A DNA stretch of 64,000 bases from Pseudomonas sp. MRSN 12121. GTDB lineage: Bacteria; Pseudomonadota; Gammaproteobacteria; Pseudomonadales; Pseudomonadaceae. Made by a program: the position numbers and the translations under genes. The stretch spans positions 6,223,388-6,287,387 of the forward strand of contig NZ_CP010892.1 of assembly GCF_000931465.1 (NCBI RefSeq), read 5' to 3'. Shown piece by piece: positions 17,650-26,928 of the stretch; positions within the stretch are counted from its first letter, which is position 1, and the number at the start of each line of letters is the position of its first letter. The notes under the pieces are model-generated. The model was not told the DNA's origin. It worked only from the letters and a program-made list of their open reading frames with translations, and made no database searches.

Positions 17650-19572
17650 ATGAGTATTTTTAGCCACTTCCAACAACGCTTCGAATCCACACGCCAGGAA
17701 GAGTTCTCGCTACAGGAGTACCTGGAACTCTGCAAAAAGGACCGCAGCGCCTATGCCTCGGCCGCCGAACGCCTGCTTCTGGCCATCGGCGAACCGGAGT
17801 TGCTGGATACCTCGACCAACTCGAGGCTGTCGCGGATCTTCTCCAACAAGGTGATCCGTCGTTATCCGGCCTTTGAAGACTTCCACGGCATGGAAGAATG
17901 CATCGACCAGATCGTCTCCTACTTCCGTCATGCCGCCCAGGGGCTGGAGGAGAAGAAACAGATCCTCTACCTGCTCGGCCCTGTCGGCGGCGGCAAGTCC
18001 TCCCTGGCCGAAAAACTCAAGCAACTGATCGAGAAGGTGCCCTTCTACGCCATCAAGGGCTCGCCGGTATTCGAGTCGCCACTGGGGTTGTTCAACGCCA
18101 CCGAAGATGGCGCGATCCTCGAGGAAGACTTCGGCATTCCACGGCGCTATCTGAACACCATCATGTCGCCCTGGGCCACCAAGCGCCTGTCCGAGTTCGG
18201 CGGTGATATCAGCCAGTTCCGGGTGGTCAAGCTCTACCCTTCGATCCTCAACCAGATCGCCGTCGCCAAGACCGAACCGGGGGACGAGAACAACCAGGAC
18301 ATTTCCGCCCTCGTCGGCAAGGTCGATATCCGTAAGCTGGAGGAGTTTCCTCAGAACGACGCCGACGCCTACAGCTATTCGGGCGCATTGTGCCGGGCCA
18401 ACCAGGGTCTGATGGAATTCGTGGAAATGTTCAAGGCGCCGATCAAGGTGCTGCACCCATTGCTGACAGCCACCCAGGAAGGCAACTACAACAGCACCGA
18501 GGGGCTGGGGGCGATCCCGTTCACCGGCATCCTGCTGGCTCACTCCAACGAATCGGAATGGCACACCTTCCGCAACAATAAGAACAACGAAGCCTTCATC
18601 GACCGGATCTATATCGTCAAGGTCCCGTACTGCCTGCGGGTCAGCGACGAAGTCAAAATCTACGACAAACTGCTGTTCAACAGCTCGCTGTCCAGAGCGC
18701 ATTGCGCACCCGACACCCTGAAGATGCTCGCTCAGTTCACCGTGCTCTCGCGCCTCAAGGAGCCGGAGAACTCGAACATCTATTCAAAAATGCGCGTGTA
18801 TGACGGCGAGAACCTCAAGGACACCGATCCGAAGGCCAAGTCGATCCAGGAATACCGCGACGCCGCCGGCGTCGATGAAGGCATGAACGGTCTCTCGACT
18901 CGCTTCGCCTTCAAGATCCTGTCGAAAGTCTTCAACTTCGACCCTCACGAAATCGCAGCCAACCCGGTGCACCTGCTCTACGTGCTCGAACAGCAGATCG
19001 AACAGGAACAGTTCCAGGCCGAGACCCGCGAACGCTACCTGCGCTTCCTCAAGGAGTACCTGGCTCCGCGCTATATCGAGTTCATCGGCAAGGAAATCCA
19101 GACCGCCTACCTGGAGTCCTACAGCGAGTACGGCCAGAACATCTTCGATCGCTATGTGCTTTACGCGGACTTCTGGATCCAGGACCAGGAATACCGCGAT
19201 CCGGAAACCGGCGAGATCCTCAATCGAGTGGCGCTCAACGAAGAGCTGGAAAAAATCGAGAAACCGGCGGGTATCAGCAATCCGAAGGACTTCCGCAACG
19301 AGATCGTCAATTTCGTATTGCGCGCCCGGGCCAACAACAACGGCAAGAACCCGACCTGGCTCAGCTACGAAAAACTGCGGGTGGTCATCGAGAAGAAAAT
19401 GTTCTCCAACACCGAGGACCTGCTCCCGGTCATCAGCTTCAATGCCAAGGCCAGCAAGGAGGACCAACAGAAACACAACGACTTCGTTACTCGAATGGTC
19501 GAGCGCGGCTACACCGACAAACAGGTACGACTGCTGTCCGAGTGGTATCTGCGGGTCAGAAAATCGCAGTAA
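17650..19572 (+). CDS. prkA: PrkA-family serine protein kinase/AAA ATPase (YeaG)
   Basis: A 640-residue protein with GAGGTGA just upstream of its ATG. The N-terminal AAA domain has Walker A LLGPVGGGKSSLAEKL near residue 110. The C-terminal PrkA kinase-like region ends in the family-typical TRMVERGYTDKQVRLLSEWY. PrkA/YeaG is induced by stationary phase and nitrogen starvation in enterobacteria, and AAA-type proteolytic activity has been proposed for some homologues. It leads the operon prkA-yeaH-spoVR-like, an arrangement conserved in many proteobacteria; the three are thought to act together. The upstream 296 bp has no recognisable gene and must contain the operon promoter, which I could not identify. 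Confidence 0.93.
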   Translation: MSIFSHFQQRFESTRQEEFSLQEYLELCKKDRSAYASAAERLLLAIGEPELLDTSTNSRLSRIFSNKVIRRYPAFEDFHGMEECIDQIVSYFRHAAQGLEEKKQILYLLGPVGGGKSSLAEKLKQLIEKVPFYAIKGSPVFESPLGLFNATEDGAILEEDFGIPRRYLNTIMSPWATKRLSEFGGDISQFRVVKLYPSILNQIAVAKTEPGDENNQDISALVGKVDIRKLEEFPQNDADAYSYSGALCRANQGLMEFVEMFKAPIKVLHPLLTATQEGNYNSTEGLGAIPFTGILLAHSNESEWHTFRNNKNNEAFIDRIYIVKVPYCLRVSDEVKIYDKLLFNSSLSRAHCAPDTLKMLAQFTVLSRLKEPENSNIYSKMRVYDGENLKDTDPKAKSIQEYRDAAGVDEGMNGLSTRFAFKILSKVFNFDPHEIAANPVHLLYVLEQQIEQEQFQAETRERYLRFLKEYLAPRYIEFIGKEIQTAYLESYSEYGQNIFDRYVLYADFWIQDQEYRDPETGEILNRVALNEELEKIEKPAGISNPKDFRNEIVNFVLRARANNNGKNPTWLSYEKLRVVIEKKMFSNTEDLLPVISFNAKASKEDQQKHNDFVTRMVERGYTDKQVRLLSEWYLRVRKSQ

Positions 19573-19751
19573 CCCGCCGGTTGCACCGGTTGTCGTCAGC
19601 CAGGAGCCTGTCTTGGCGATTTCTGCTACACAGGCTTCAGGAAGCGCGTTTGAATGTCCGCAGCGAGGTTCGGGCAGAGTACAGGGCGGCATGTCGTCCT
19701 CACCCCGTCCGGCCCGCTCGCGAGCTTCAAGACCGCTTCTAAGGAGCAGTC

Positions 19752-21023
19752 ATGAGTTATGTGATCGACCGACGTCTCAATGGCAAGAACAAGAGCACGG
19801 TAAACCGCCAGCGGTTCCTGCGGCGCTACCGTGATCACATCAAGAAGGCCGTCGAAGAGGCGGTCAGCCGCCGCTCCATCACCGACATGGAGCATGGCGA
19901 ACAAATCAGCATCCCGGGACGGGATATCGATGAACCGGTGCTCCACCACGGGCGCGGCGGCAAGCAGACCGTGGTGCACCCGGGAAACAAGGAGTTCACC
20001 GCCGGCGAGCACATTGCGCGCCCTCAAGGCGGAGGTGGCGGGGGCGGTCGTGGCAAGGCCGGCAATTCCGGCGAAGGCATGGACGAGTTCGTCTTCCAGA
20101 TCACCCAGGAGGAGTTCCTCGAGTTCATGTTCGAGGACCTGGAACTGCCGAACCTGGTCAAACGCAACCTGAGTGGAACCGATACCTTCAAGACCGTCCG
20201 CGCCGGGATCAGCAACGAAGGCAATCCCTCACGGATCAACATCATCCGCACCCTGCGCTCGGCCCATGCCCGACGTATCGCCCTTTCCGGCAGCAGCCGG
20301 GCGAAGCTGCGCGAGGTCAAGGAGGAACTGGAACGGCTGAGACGCGAAGAACCGGACAACTTCGGCGATATCCAGGAAATGGAAGCGGAAATCGAGCGGC
20401 TCAGCGCGCGTATCCACCGGGTGCCATTCCTCGACACCTTCGACCTCAAGTACAACCTGCTGATCAAGCAGCCCAACCCGAGCTCCAAGGCGGTGATGTT
20501 CTGCCTGATGGACGTATCCGGCTCCATGACGCAGGCGACCAAGGATATCGCCAAGCGCTTTTTCATCCTCCTTTACCTGTTCCTCAAGCGTAACTACGAC
20601 AAGATCGACGTGGTATTCATTCGCCACCACACCAGTGCGCGCGAAGTGGACGAGGAGGAATTCTTCTACTCCCGGGAAACCGGCGGCACCATCGTCTCCA
20701 GCGCCCTGAAGCTGATGCAGGAGATCATGGCGGAGCGTTATCCAAGCAACGAGTGGAACATCTACGCCGCCCAGGCTTCCGACGGCGACAACTGGAACGA
20801 CGACTCGCCAATCTGCCGGGACATCCTGATCAACCAGATCATGCCTTTCGTGCAGTACTACACTTACGTGGAGATTACCCCCCGCGAACATCAGGCCCTG
20901 TGGTTCGAGTACGAACGCATCGCTGAAGCCTTTTCCGACACTTTTGCCCAACAGCAACTGGTCTCGGCCGGAGATATCTATCCGGTCTTCCGTGAACTCT
21001 TCCAGCGCAGGTTAGTGACATGA
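19752..21023 (+). CDS. yeaH: YeaH/DUF444 family protein (VWA-like)
   Basis: A 423-residue DUF444 protein, start preceded by AAGGAG. The N-terminal basic segment has NRQRFLRRYRDHIKKAVEE. A glycine-rich linker lies near residue 95 (PQGGGGGGGRGKAG). A C-terminal von Willebrand A-like domain carries the MIDAS-like DVSGSMTQATKD near residue 255. A predicted coiled coil (REVKEELERLRREEPDNFG) precedes the VWA domain. It is conserved between prkA and spoVR-like genes and probably acts with the PrkA AAA protein, as MoxR AAA ATPases do with VWA partners; that analogy is inference. It overlaps the next gene by 4 nt. Confidence 0.92.
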   Translation: MSYVIDRRLNGKNKSTVNRQRFLRRYRDHIKKAVEEAVSRRSITDMEHGEQISIPGRDIDEPVLHHGRGGKQTVVHPGNKEFTAGEHIARPQGGGGGGGRGKAGNSGEGMDEFVFQITQEEFLEFMFEDLELPNLVKRNLSGTDTFKTVRAGISNEGNPSRINIIRTLRSAHARRIALSGSSRAKLREVKEELERLRREEPDNFGDIQEMEAEIERLSARIHRVPFLDTFDLKYNLLIKQPNPSSKAVMFCLMDVSGSMTQATKDIAKRFFILLYLFLKRNYDKIDVVFIRHHTSAREVDEEEFFYSRETGGTIVSSALKLMQEIMAERYPSNEWNIYAAQASDGDNWNDDSPICRDILINQIMPFVQYYTYVEITPREHQALWFEYERIAEAFSDTFAQQQLVSAGDIYPVFRELFQRRLVT

Positions 21024-22582
21024 CCGCCAGAGAGCAGAAACGCCAGCCCCTTTCCACCGGCTCGGAATGGACCTTCGAGCTGATCCAGGCCTACGACCGC
21101 GAAATCAGCCGTATCGCGGCGCGTTATGCCCTGGATACCTACCCCAATCAGATCGAGGTGATCACCGCCGAGCAGATGATGGATGCCTACGCATCCGTTG
21201 GCATGCCCCTGGGTTATCACCATTGGTCCTACGGCAAGCACTTCCTTAGCACTGAAAAGTCCTACAGCCGCGGCCAGATGGGCCTGGCCTACGAGATCGT
21301 GATCAACTCGGACCCGTGCATCGCCTACCTGATGGAGGAAAACACCATCTGCATGCAGGCCCTGGTGGTGGCCCATGCCTGCTATGGCCATAACAGCTTC
21401 TTCAAAGGCAACTATCTGTTCCGCACCTGGACGGACGCCAGCTCGATCATCGACTACCTGGTGTTCGCCAAGCAGTACATCATGCAGTGCGAGGAGCGCC
21501 ACGGAATCGATGCCGTGGAAGACCTGCTCGACTCCTGCCACGCCCTGATGAACTACGGCGTGGATCGCTACAAACGCCCCTATCCGATTTCCGCGGAGGA
21601 AGAACGGCGCCGGCAGAAGGACCGCGAAGAACACTTGCAGAAACAGATCAACGATCTGTGGCGCACCATTCCCAAGGGCACGGACAAATTCAGCGACAAG
21701 GACAACGCACGCTTCCCCGCCGAACCCCAGGAGAACATCCTGTACTTCATCGAGAAGCACGCGCCGCTGCTGGAACCCTGGCAGCGGGAAATCGTGCGGA
21801 TCGTGCGCAAGATCGCCCAGTATTTCTACCCGCAGCGCCAGACCCAGGTGATGAACGAAGGCTGGGCGACCTTCTGGCACTACACCCTGATGAATGACCT
21901 GTATGACGAGGGCCTGGTAACCGACGGCTTCATGATGGAATTCCTCGCCTCTCACACCAGCGTGGTGTTCCAGCCCGGCTTCGACAGCCCTTATTACAAT
22001 GGCATCAACCCCTACACCCTGGGCTTTGCCATGTACCGGGATATCCGGCGCATCTGCGAAGAGCCGACCGAGGAAGACCGGCGCTGGTTCCCGGAGCTGG
22101 CCGGCACCGACTGGCTTTCCAGCGTGAAATTCGCGATGAGCAGCTTCAAGGACGAAAGCTTCATCCTGCAGTACCTCTCGCCCAAGGTCATCCGCGACCT
22201 CAAGCTGTTCAGCATCCTGGACGACGACCAGAAAGACGACCTGCTGGTGCCGGCCATCCATGACGAGAGCGGTTACCGGATCATCCGCGAAACCCTGGCG
22301 GCCCAGTACAACCTGGGCAACCGGGAACCCAACGTGCAGATCTGGAGCATCGACAGACGCGGCGATCGCTCATTGACCCTGCGCCACCAGCAGCACGACC
22401 GCAAACCCCTGGGCGACTCCACCGACGAGGTGCTCAAGCACCTGCATCGTCTCTGGGGCTTCGACATCCATCTGGAAACCCTGCAGGGCGAGCAGGTGAT
22501 GAAGACCCATCATGTCCCACCGAAAAGCGAACACAACGAAGGAGATTACGGTCGCCTGGACCTGGCGGTCATTCACCTCTGA
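21020..22582 (+). CDS. SpoVR family protein (YcgB)
   Basis: A 520-residue protein with family hallmarks: YGKHFLSTEKSYSRGQMGLAY, the metal-ligand-like HACYGHNSFFKGNYLF, NEGWATFWHYTLMNDLYDEG and the closing NIYTLGF-type stretch. SpoVR was named for a spore-cortex phenotype in Bacillus, but this Gram-negative version has no such role. Here it is the third gene of the prkA-yeaH operon and overlaps yeaH by ATGA, supporting a common stress-related complex. Function remains undefined. Confidence 0.92.
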   Translation: MTAREQKRQPLSTGSEWTFELIQAYDREISRIAARYALDTYPNQIEVITAEQMMDAYASVGMPLGYHHWSYGKHFLSTEKSYSRGQMGLAYEIVINSDPCIAYLMEENTICMQALVVAHACYGHNSFFKGNYLFRTWTDASSIIDYLVFAKQYIMQCEERHGIDAVEDLLDSCHALMNYGVDRYKRPYPISAEEERRRQKDREEHLQKQINDLWRTIPKGTDKFSDKDNARFPAEPQENILYFIEKHAPLLEPWQREIVRIVRKIAQYFYPQRQTQVMNEGWATFWHYTLMNDLYDEGLVTDGFMMEFLASHTSVVFQPGFDSPYYNGINPYTLGFAMYRDIRRICEEPTEEDRRWFPELAGTDWLSSVKFAMSSFKDESFILQYLSPKVIRDLKLFSILDDDQKDDLLVPAIHDESGYRIIRETLAAQYNLGNREPNVQIWSIDRRGDRSLTLRHQQHDRKPLGDSTDEVLKHLHRLWGFDIHLETLQGEQVMKTHHVPPKSEHNEGDYGRLDLAVIHL

Positions 22583-22591
22583 GCGCATGAC

Positions 22592-22645
22592 AAAACCTCC
22601 GTGAGCGCGACACAAGGGTTATTCTGTCGAGCTAACGGAGGTTTT
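22592..22645 (+). promoter_or_regulatory. Hairpin that ends the prkA operon and covers the cca ribosome-binding site
   Basis: AAAACCTCCG at 22592-22601 is perfectly complementary to CGGAGGTTTT at 22636-22645. The right arm contains the GGAGG Shine-Dalgarno of cca, whose ATG is at 22648. A second short pairing (CGACA with TGTCG) is possible inside the 34-nt loop. The stem is followed by TTTTTT overlapping the arm, so the element looks like an intrinsic terminator for the upstream operon and simultaneously a translation-blocking hairpin for read-through cca mRNA. Confidence 0.55.
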
Positions 22646-22647
22646 TT

Positions 22648-23877
22648 ATGCAGATTTACAAGGTCGGCGGTGCCGTGCGCGATCGCCTGCTGGGCAAACC
22701 GGTCACCGATGTCGACTGGGTGGTCGTCGGTGCCACGACCGAGGAGATGCTCGCCCAGGGCTTTCGCCCGGTGGGCTCGGACTTTCCAGTCTTCCTTCAC
22801 CCCAAGAGCGGCGAGGAATACGCCCTGGCCCGCACCGAGCGCAAGAGCGGTCGCGGTTATGGCGGCTTCACCTTCCATGCCAGCCCCGAGGTCACCCTCG
22901 AAGAAGACCTGATCCGTCGCGATCTGACGATCAATGCCATGGCCGAAGACGACCAAGGCGTCCTGACGGACCCCTATCATGGCCAGCAGGATCTGGAAAA
23001 ACGCCTGCTGCGTCACATTTCCCCGGCATTCGCGGAAGATCCCCTGCGGGTCCTGCGCGTTGCCCGCTTTGCAGCCCGCTATGCCGGGCTCGGTTTCCAA
23101 GTGGCCGAAGAGACCCTCGAGCTGATGCGCCAGCTCAGCGAATCGGGCGAGCTCGAAGCCCTGACACCGGAGCGCAGCTGGAAAGAAATCTCTCGCGCCC
23201 TGATGGAAGACCATCCGCACGTATTCATCCAGGTACTGCGCGACTGCGACGCACTCAAGGTCCTGCTACCAGAAGTGGACGCACTGTTCGGCGTTCCACA
23301 GCCCGCCGCCCACCACCCCGAGATCGACAGTGGCGTGCATACCCTGAGCGTCCTGGAACAGTCGGCCTTGCACAAACAGCCGTTGAATGTGCGCTGGGCC
23401 TGCCTGCTGCACGACCTGGGCAAGGGCTTGACGCCACCCAGCGAATGGCCACGCCATATCGCGCACGAACATAAGGGGCTGGAGCTGATAAAGCGCGTCA
23501 ACGAGCGCTTCAGGGCGCCCCGCGACTGCCAGGAACTGGCACTGCTGGTCGGGCAATACCACACCCACGGTCATCGCGCGCTCGAGCTCAAACCCTCGAC
23601 CTTGGCGGAGCTGCTGCAGAGTTTCGACGTTTATCGTCGACCCCAGCGCTTCGAGGAGTTCATCGCTGCATGTGAAATGGACGCACGCGGTCGCCTGGGG
23701 CTGGAAGACCGGGCTTATCCCCAGGCGGACTACCTGCGTGGCGCAGCTCTCGCGGCGCGAACGGTGGCGGTCCAACCGCTGCTGGAGCAGGGGTTCAAAG
23801 GGCCCGAACTGGGAGAAGCACTGAAGCGGGAGCGACAGAAGGCGCTGAAGGCCTACAAGGAACAACATTCGCAGTGA
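22648..23877 (+). CDS. cca: CCA tRNA nucleotidyltransferase with HD domain
   Basis: A 409-residue class II CCA-adding enzyme. Motif A VGGAVRDRLLGKPVTDVDWVV contains the catalytic DVD pair, motif EEDLIRRDLTINAMAED is motif B/C, and EDPLRVLRVARFAARY is the R-rich motif D. A C-terminal HD domain is present (CLLHDLGKGLTPP), as in the E. coli type that also has phosphohydrolase activity. It builds and repairs tRNA 3' CCA ends. Its Shine-Dalgarno lies in a hairpin, suggesting regulated or promoter-proximal translation. Confidence 0.95.
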   Translation: MQIYKVGGAVRDRLLGKPVTDVDWVVVGATTEEMLAQGFRPVGSDFPVFLHPKSGEEYALARTERKSGRGYGGFTFHASPEVTLEEDLIRRDLTINAMAEDDQGVLTDPYHGQQDLEKRLLRHISPAFAEDPLRVLRVARFAARYAGLGFQVAEETLELMRQLSESGELEALTPERSWKEISRALMEDHPHVFIQVLRDCDALKVLLPEVDALFGVPQPAAHHPEIDSGVHTLSVLEQSALHKQPLNVRWACLLHDLGKGLTPPSEWPRHIAHEHKGLELIKRVNERFRAPRDCQELALLVGQYHTHGHRALELKPSTLAELLQSFDVYRRPQRFEEFIAACEMDARGRLGLEDRAYPQADYLRGAALAARTVAVQPLLEQGFKGPELGEALKRERQKALKAYKEQHSQ

Positions 23878-23881
23878 ATAG

Positions 23882-23922
23882 CGTGGGCAAACTCGTCTCC
23901 CAGAGGAGAGAGCTTGCCCACG
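23882..23922. terminator. Long hairpin between convergent cca and folK
   Basis: CGTGGGCAA at 23882-23890 pairs with TTGCCCACG at 23914-23922, and the intervening sequence (ACTCGTCTCC against GGAGAGAG) adds further pairing. The element fills most of the 63-bp space between the two 3' ends, which is where a bidirectional terminator is expected. T tracts are weak. Confidence 0.55.
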
Positions 23923-23940
23923 ACAGGATCCGGTCGGAGC

Positions 23941-24459
23941 CTATTCCAATCCCGGTGGTGTCAGTTGCCTGCCCCGCCACTCGAACGCTACGGGCGCCAG
24001 CACCTGATCGATCCGGGCCTCCCGCCACAGGGTCGCAAAATCCTGCCCCGCCAACGGGTGCACCCGCTCGGGAGCCATCAGCGACAACGGCCAAAGCACA
24101 AAGGCGTTCTTCAGGATCTCGGCGCGCGGCAGGATCAAACCGTCGAAGTTGCCTACAAGGTCGCCGTAAAGCAGCACGTCGATATCCAGCGGCAACCCCT
24201 TGCGGTCGGGCGCATAACGACCGTTATCCGCCTCGATGAACTTCAATCGCCGGTCCAGTTCCATCAACGGCAGGTCGGTGAACGCCGACACCACCAGGTT
24301 GAAAAACGGCCCGCTCTTGATGCCGACCGGCTGGCTTTCGAACACCGCCGAGCAGCGCATGTCCAGGAGAAAACCAGCCAAGGCGTCGAGCCCGGCCAGC
24401 AAATGGGTTTCGCGCTCGATATTGCTGCCGAGCCCAAGGAAAACCTGAGTTAGCGACAT
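23941..24459 (-). CDS. folK: 2-amino-4-hydroxy-6-hydroxymethyldihydropteridine pyrophosphokinase FolK
   Basis: A 172-residue enzyme beginning MSLTQVFLGLGSNIERE. The HPPK hallmarks are FESQPVGIKSGPFFNLV and the metal/ATP segment DRKGLPLDIDVLLYGD (DxD). It pyrophosphorylates hydroxymethyl-dihydropterin in folate synthesis. It overlaps folB by 10 nt on the same strand, and FolB supplies its substrate, so the two form a folate operon divergent from plsY. Confidence 0.94.
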   Translation of the reverse strand: MSLTQVFLGLGSNIERETHLLAGLDALAGFLLDMRCSAVFESQPVGIKSGPFFNLVVSAFTDLPLMELDRRLKFIEADNGRYAPDRKGLPLDIDVLLYGDLVGNFDGLILPRAEILKNAFVLWPLSLMAPERVHPLAGQDFATLWREARIDQVLAPVAFEWRGRQLTPPGLE

Positions 24460-24803
24460 CCGCGCTCGATCTCCACGCCAACACCTTTGGCCGCCGCGAC
24501 GGCACCTGGCTTGGTCAGCTTGAGGTGCAACCAGAGGATTTGGAACTCGCTCATCAACACTTCGGCCAGACGCTCGGCGAAGGTTTCCACCAACTGGAAC
24601 TGCGCCTCTTCGGCAAATGCCTGGATCCGCGAAGACACGCTGGCATAGTCGAGGGCCAGGGTCAGGTCGTCGCCCGCCGCAGCCGGGCGGTTGTCCCAGG
24701 CGAAGCTCAGGTCAAGGCGCAGACACTGGCGGATGCCTCGCTCCCAGTCGTAGGCACCGATCACCGTGTCGACTTCCAGGCCTTCGATAAACACTCTGTC
24801 CAA
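24450..24803 (-). CDS. folB: Dihydroneopterin aldolase FolB
   Basis: A 117-residue enzyme if started at TTG (complement 24801-24803), giving the family-typical N-terminus (M)DRVFIEGLEVDTVIGAYDWE; an upstream in-frame start would add eight residues unlike the family. Diagnostic motifs are the IGAYDWER catalytic Glu/Tyr region, LDYASVSSRIQ, and LVETFAERLAE. It converts dihydroneopterin to the FolK substrate. In Pseudomonas this class can also act as an epimerase. The start codon at 24803 lies 74 bp from plsY, transcribed the other way. Confidence 0.9.
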   Translation of the reverse strand: MDRVFIEGLEVDTVIGAYDWERGIRQCLRLDLSFAWDNRPAAAGDDLTLALDYASVSSRIQAFAEEAQFQLVETFAERLAEVLMSEFQILWLHLKLTKPGAVAAAKGVGVEIERGCR

Positions 24804-24877
24804 GCACTCTTCTCCGCAGCACGACAAGGGCGCAATGCGCCGTTAGAATCAGGGCGTCCTCGCCCGGAATAGTTAGC

Positions 24878-25447
24878 ATGTTTTGGTTACTGGCGATCTT
24901 CGCCTACCTGCTCGGCTCGCTGTCCTTCGCCATCCTGCTCAGCCGCCTGACCGGTAACCCCGATCCGCGAATGAGTGGCTCGGGCAATGCCGGCGCCACC
25001 AACATGCTGCGCCTGGCCGGCAAGAAACTCGCCGTTCTGACCCTGCTCGGCGACCTGCTCAAGGGCCTGCTGCCTGTGCTGCTGGCCAGTCTCGCAGGCC
25101 TTTCGCTCCAACAACAGGCCTGGGTCGGGCTTTACGCCGTACTGGGCCATCTGTTTCCGGTGTACTTCCGCTTTCGCGGCGGCAAGGGCGTTGCCACCGC
25201 CGCCGGCATGCTGCTGGGGCTTTATCCTCCGGCCGCACTCCTGGCCCTTAGCGCCTGGGCCCTGACCTTCTACCTGACCCGCACCAGCTCCCTGGCGGCC
25301 CTGATCGCCACCCCTCTGACCCTGCCATTGCTGGCCTGGCAGGCACCGGCGGCGCTGCTGCCGATGAGCGTGCTGACACTGCTGATCGTCTGGCGCCACC
25401 GGGGCAATCTACGCGACCTGTTTGCCGGGCGCGAACGCCACTTCTGA
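24878..25447 (+). CDS. plsY: Acyl-phosphate:glycerol-3-phosphate acyltransferase PlsY
   Basis: A 189-residue integral membrane protein with about five to six helices. The PlsY signature motifs are SGSGNAGATNMLR (motif 1, about 33-45), the GHLFPVYFRFRGGKGVATAAG loop (motif 2) and the C-terminal LIVWRHRGNLRDLFAGRE (motif 3). It transfers acyl groups from acyl-phosphate to glycerol-3-phosphate, the first step of phospholipid synthesis. The upstream 74 bp contains a TAGAAT -10-like hexamer near 24843. Confidence 0.95.
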   Translation: MFWLLAIFAYLLGSLSFAILLSRLTGNPDPRMSGSGNAGATNMLRLAGKKLAVLTLLGDLLKGLLPVLLASLAGLSLQQQAWVGLYAVLGHLFPVYFRFRGGKGVATAAGMLLGLYPPAALLALSAWALTFYLTRTSSLAALIATPLTLPLLAWQAPAALLPMSVLTLLIVWRHRGNLRDLFAGRERHF

Positions 25448-25486
25448 ATCTTTAGATGCCTCAGGACCAGGCCGACCCACACGCTC

Positions 25487-26512
25487 CTACAACGGCAACA
25501 ATTGCTCCATCGGCCAACGCGCCTGCACGCTGATAGCCAGGCTTTCCTGCTGGCCAGCCTGCAGCCGCTGGCAACCGGCGAAAGCGATCATTGCCCCGTT
25601 GTCTGTGCAGAACTCGGGGCGGGCGTAAAACACATTGCCCTTCATATCGCCCAGCATCTTCTCCAACGACGCACGCAGCGCCTTGTTGGCGCTCACGCCG
25701 CCGGCTATTACCAGACGTTTGAGACCTGCCTGCTTTAGCGCACGCTTGCATTTGATGGTCAAAGTTTCCACCACCGCCTGCTGGAAGGCGAGCGAGATGT
25801 CGCAACGGGTTTGCTCGCCGTCGTCCCCAGCGCTGACACACTGTTGCCAGGTGTTCAGGGCAAAGGTTTTCAGGCCGCTGAAGCTGAAATTCAGCCCCGG
25901 GCGATCGGTCATCGGCCGCGGAAAAACGAAACGTCCGGCCACGCCTTGCGCAGCCAGCCGCGCGATTTCCGGGCCACCCGGATAATTCAGGCCGATCATT
26001 TTCGCGGTCTTGTCGAAGGCTTCGCCAGCGGCGTCATCCAGAGTCTCGCCCATCAGCTCGTACTGGCCGATGCCATCGACCCGCACCAGCTGCGTATGAC
26101 CGCCCGAAACCAGCAGAGCGACGAATGGAAACTCTGGAGGCTGTTCTTCCAGCATCGGGGCCAGCAAGTGGCCTTCCATGTGGTGCACGCCCAACGCCGG
26201 GATACCCCAGGCGAAGGCCAGCGCCTGGGCGCAGGAGGCCCCCACCAGCAGGGCGCCGACCAGGCCGGGGCCGGCGGTATAGGCGATGGCATCGATTTCG
26301 GTCGGCACACAGTCCGCCTCGGCCAGCACCTGGCGGATCAGAGGCAGCATGCGCTTGACATGGTCTCGGGAGGCCAGCTCCGGCACCACGCCGCCATAGG
26401 CCCGATGCAGGTCGATCTGACTGAACAGCGCATCGGCCAACAGGCCGCGCTCGCTGTCGTAAAGCGCGACGCCGGTTTCGTCGCAGGAGGTTTCTAATCC
26501 CAGTACTAGCAT
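25487..26512 (-). CDS. tsaD: tRNA N6-adenosine threonylcarbamoyltransferase TsaD
   Basis: A 341-residue ASKHA-fold enzyme. LGLETSCDETGVALYD is the N-terminal phosphate loop, HHMEGHLLAPM supplies the two metal-binding His, VSGGHTQLVRVDG and the PGGPEIARLA stretch follow, and the VIAGGVSANKALR motif is near the C-terminus. It attaches the threonylcarbamoyl group to A37 of ANN-decoding tRNAs with TsaB/TsaE. It diverges from rpsU across 200 bp. A REP-like fragment (GCTCCTACAAC) abuts the stop at about 25,480. Confidence 0.95.
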   Translation of the reverse strand: MLVLGLETSCDETGVALYDSERGLLADALFSQIDLHRAYGGVVPELASRDHVKRMLPLIRQVLAEADCVPTEIDAIAYTAGPGLVGALLVGASCAQALAFAWGIPALGVHHMEGHLLAPMLEEQPPEFPFVALLVSGGHTQLVRVDGIGQYELMGETLDDAAGEAFDKTAKMIGLNYPGGPEIARLAAQGVAGRFVFPRPMTDRPGLNFSFSGLKTFALNTWQQCVSAGDDGEQTRCDISLAFQQAVVETLTIKCKRALKQAGLKRLVIAGGVSANKALRASLEKMLGDMKGNVFYARPEFCTDNGAMIAFAGCQRLQAGQQESLAISVQARWPMEQLLPL

Positions 26513-26599
26513 GGGCTTGCGCCTTGTAGAGGCTAAATTCGAAGGCGCGCATAATAGTCGCCACTCCGTCGCCCGACCAGCGGTTTTCGATCAGAGGCT

Positions 26600-26628
26600 T
26601 TGCATTCCGAGCGATGAGGGGTTAACAT
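26600..26628 (+). promoter_or_regulatory. Sigma-70 promoter of rpsU
   Basis: TTGCAT at 26600-26605, a 17-bp spacer and TAACAT at 26623-26628. Spacing is optimal and each hexamer matches consensus at four or five positions. Transcription would start near 26,636, giving a leader of about 77 nt before rpsU. Confidence 0.55.
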
Positions 26629-26712
26629 CCGCAACCCTTAAAAACCGACGAGCTCAGCCGCGACTTTTGCGATGGGAACGTTGACCCCGGTAATGAATGA
26701 AGGTAGCTCTGG

Positions 26713-26928
26713 ATGCCAGCCGTCAAAGTTAAAGAGAACGAACCCTTCGACGTAGCTCTGCGTCGTTTCAAGCGCTCCTGCGAAAAAGCCGGTGTTCTGG
26801 CTGAAGTTCGTAGCCGCGAATTTTACGAGAAGCCGACTTCTGAGCGTAAGCGCAAAGCAGCTGCTGCTGTTAAGCGTCACGCCAAGAAAGTTCAGCGCGA
26901 ACAGCGCCGCGCCGTACGTCTGTACTAA
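26713..26928 (+). CDS. rpsU: 30S ribosomal protein bS21
   Basis: A 71-residue, strongly basic protein matching S21 throughout: [39 protein letters not shown], then a Lys/Arg/Ala-rich tail ([14 protein letters not shown]). It sits on the 30S platform near the anti-Shine-Dalgarno and helps initiation. It is first in the macromolecular-synthesis cluster rpsU-dnaG-rpoD. GAAGG lies at good distance upstream of its ATG. Confidence 0.97.
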
